From Roseomonas sp. KE2513 (GTDB taxonomy: Bacteria > Pseudomonadota > Alphaproteobacteria > Acetobacterales > Acetobacteraceae): a stretch of 35,598 bases of DNA. Where the stretch lies: the NCBI RefSeq assembly GCF_016107305.1, contig NZ_RCVR01000045.1, positions 1 through 35,598 on the forward strand. Reading direction: 5' to 3'. This document shows, piece by piece, positions 35,404-35,598 of this stretch; position 1 is the stretch's first letter, and each line of letters begins with the position of its first letter. The position numbers were made by a program, and so were the translations under genes. The notes beneath the pieces are model-generated. The model was not told the DNA's origin. It saw only the letters and a program-made list of their open reading frames with translations, and searched no databases.

Positions 35404-35598
35404 ATGCGCAAGCTTCTCCTCGCCGCCGCCGCCCTTCTCTCCCTCGGCATGGCCGCCCAGGCCCAGGCCGCGCCCGAGCTCTCGGCGCGCATCTTCCAGG
35501 ACGGCGTCTTCGTCCCCGGCACCTCCAGCACCTCGAGCACCGGTTCGCTCCTGGTTACCGGCACCAGCGCCAACTTCTCGATCCTGACCAATCTCGCG
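35404..35598 (+). CDS. exported protein, 3' end outside window
   Basis: From the ATG at 35404 a frame stays open to the last base: signal peptide MRKLLLAAAALLSLGMAAQA, then QAAPELSARIFQDGVFVPG and a Ser/Thr/Gly-rich part. The start of the mature protein (S-A-R-I-F-Q-D-G-V) resembles secreted proteins that end in PEP-CTERM-like sorting signals, but the C-terminus is not in the window. Confidence 0.65.
   Translation, partial: MRKLLLAAAALLSLGMAAQAQAAPELSARIFQDGVFVPGTSSTSSTGSLLVTGTSANFSILTNLA

Noticed and set aside
1-35598. CRISPR array, rRNA or tRNA genes
   Set aside because: No regularly spaced repeats other than iterons and par repeats, and no cloverleaf or rRNA-like sequence was recognised.

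Overview
The window looks like a stretch of a plasmid or chromid from a high-GC alphaproteobacterium. The style of the proteins (tandem small Tat-signal proteins, DUF6894, DUF5681, H-NS-type proteins with a KYRGPDD...GRGRMPKW tail) fits Acetobacteraceae/Roseomonas- or Methylobacterium-like bacteria, but that assignment is inference from family resemblance only. The replicon evidence is direct: a RepA-type initiator (13754-14671, minus) with an array of 14-bp iterons just upstream (14726-14999), and a ParA plus small partner cassette (26444-27401, minus) with three clusters of CTACGTA-type repeats.

Layout. 1-770: 3' part of a LysR regulator. 1025-7514 (minus): one tightly packed operon of twelve genes, most joined by 4-bp ATGA/GTGA overlaps, centred on a 1218-residue protein that reads as an archaeo-eukaryotic-type primase joined to an XPD/DinG-like helicase. 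It ends in a DUF5681 gene and four small paralogous proteins. 7695-8868 (minus): an excisionase-like DNA-binding protein and an unrecognised protein, with a structured candidate regulatory element between 8053 and 8196. 9150-10580 (plus): six or seven very small overlapping genes, including a tyrosine-recombinase N-terminal fragment and a 30-residue membrane peptide. 10698-13651: two H-NS-like genes flanking an IS630 transposase and a secreted protein. 13754-15407: replication origin region. 15485-16886: low-GC island with a promoter, an HTH protein, an overlapping small exported peptide and a terminator. 17181-18939: a membrane protein and a graveyard of IS6 and IS3 remnants that cut off a small paralogous gene. 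18947-19784: HTH-membrane protein divergent from a 51-residue hydrophobic peptide. 20517-21822: a recombinase-type inverted-repeat site followed by a two-gene tyrosine recombinase operon; the same site architecture occurs at 8963-8983 ahead of the operon with the truncated recombinase. 21964-24699: small membrane and exported proteins. 25018-26289: a D-alanyl-D-alanine carboxypeptidase with an unusual Arg/Pro/Ala tail. 26412-27705: partition module. 27734-30097 (plus): operon of small proteins ending in two Tat-signal proteins. 30503-35598: scattered small hypothetical and membrane genes, several broken, ending in a truncated exported protein.

How it works together. RepA/iterons and ParA/partner maintain the replicon. 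The primase-helicase operon could be a second, self-contained replication or mobile module, possibly linked with the excisionase-like protein and the recombinase sites, but no relaxase, terminase or virion gene is visible. The strongest candidates for undescribed biology are the primase/Fe-S-type helicase operon, the duplicated recombinase core sites, the HTH/exported-peptide pair at 15669-16756, and the structured element at 8053-8196. No rRNA, tRNA or CRISPR array was recognised.
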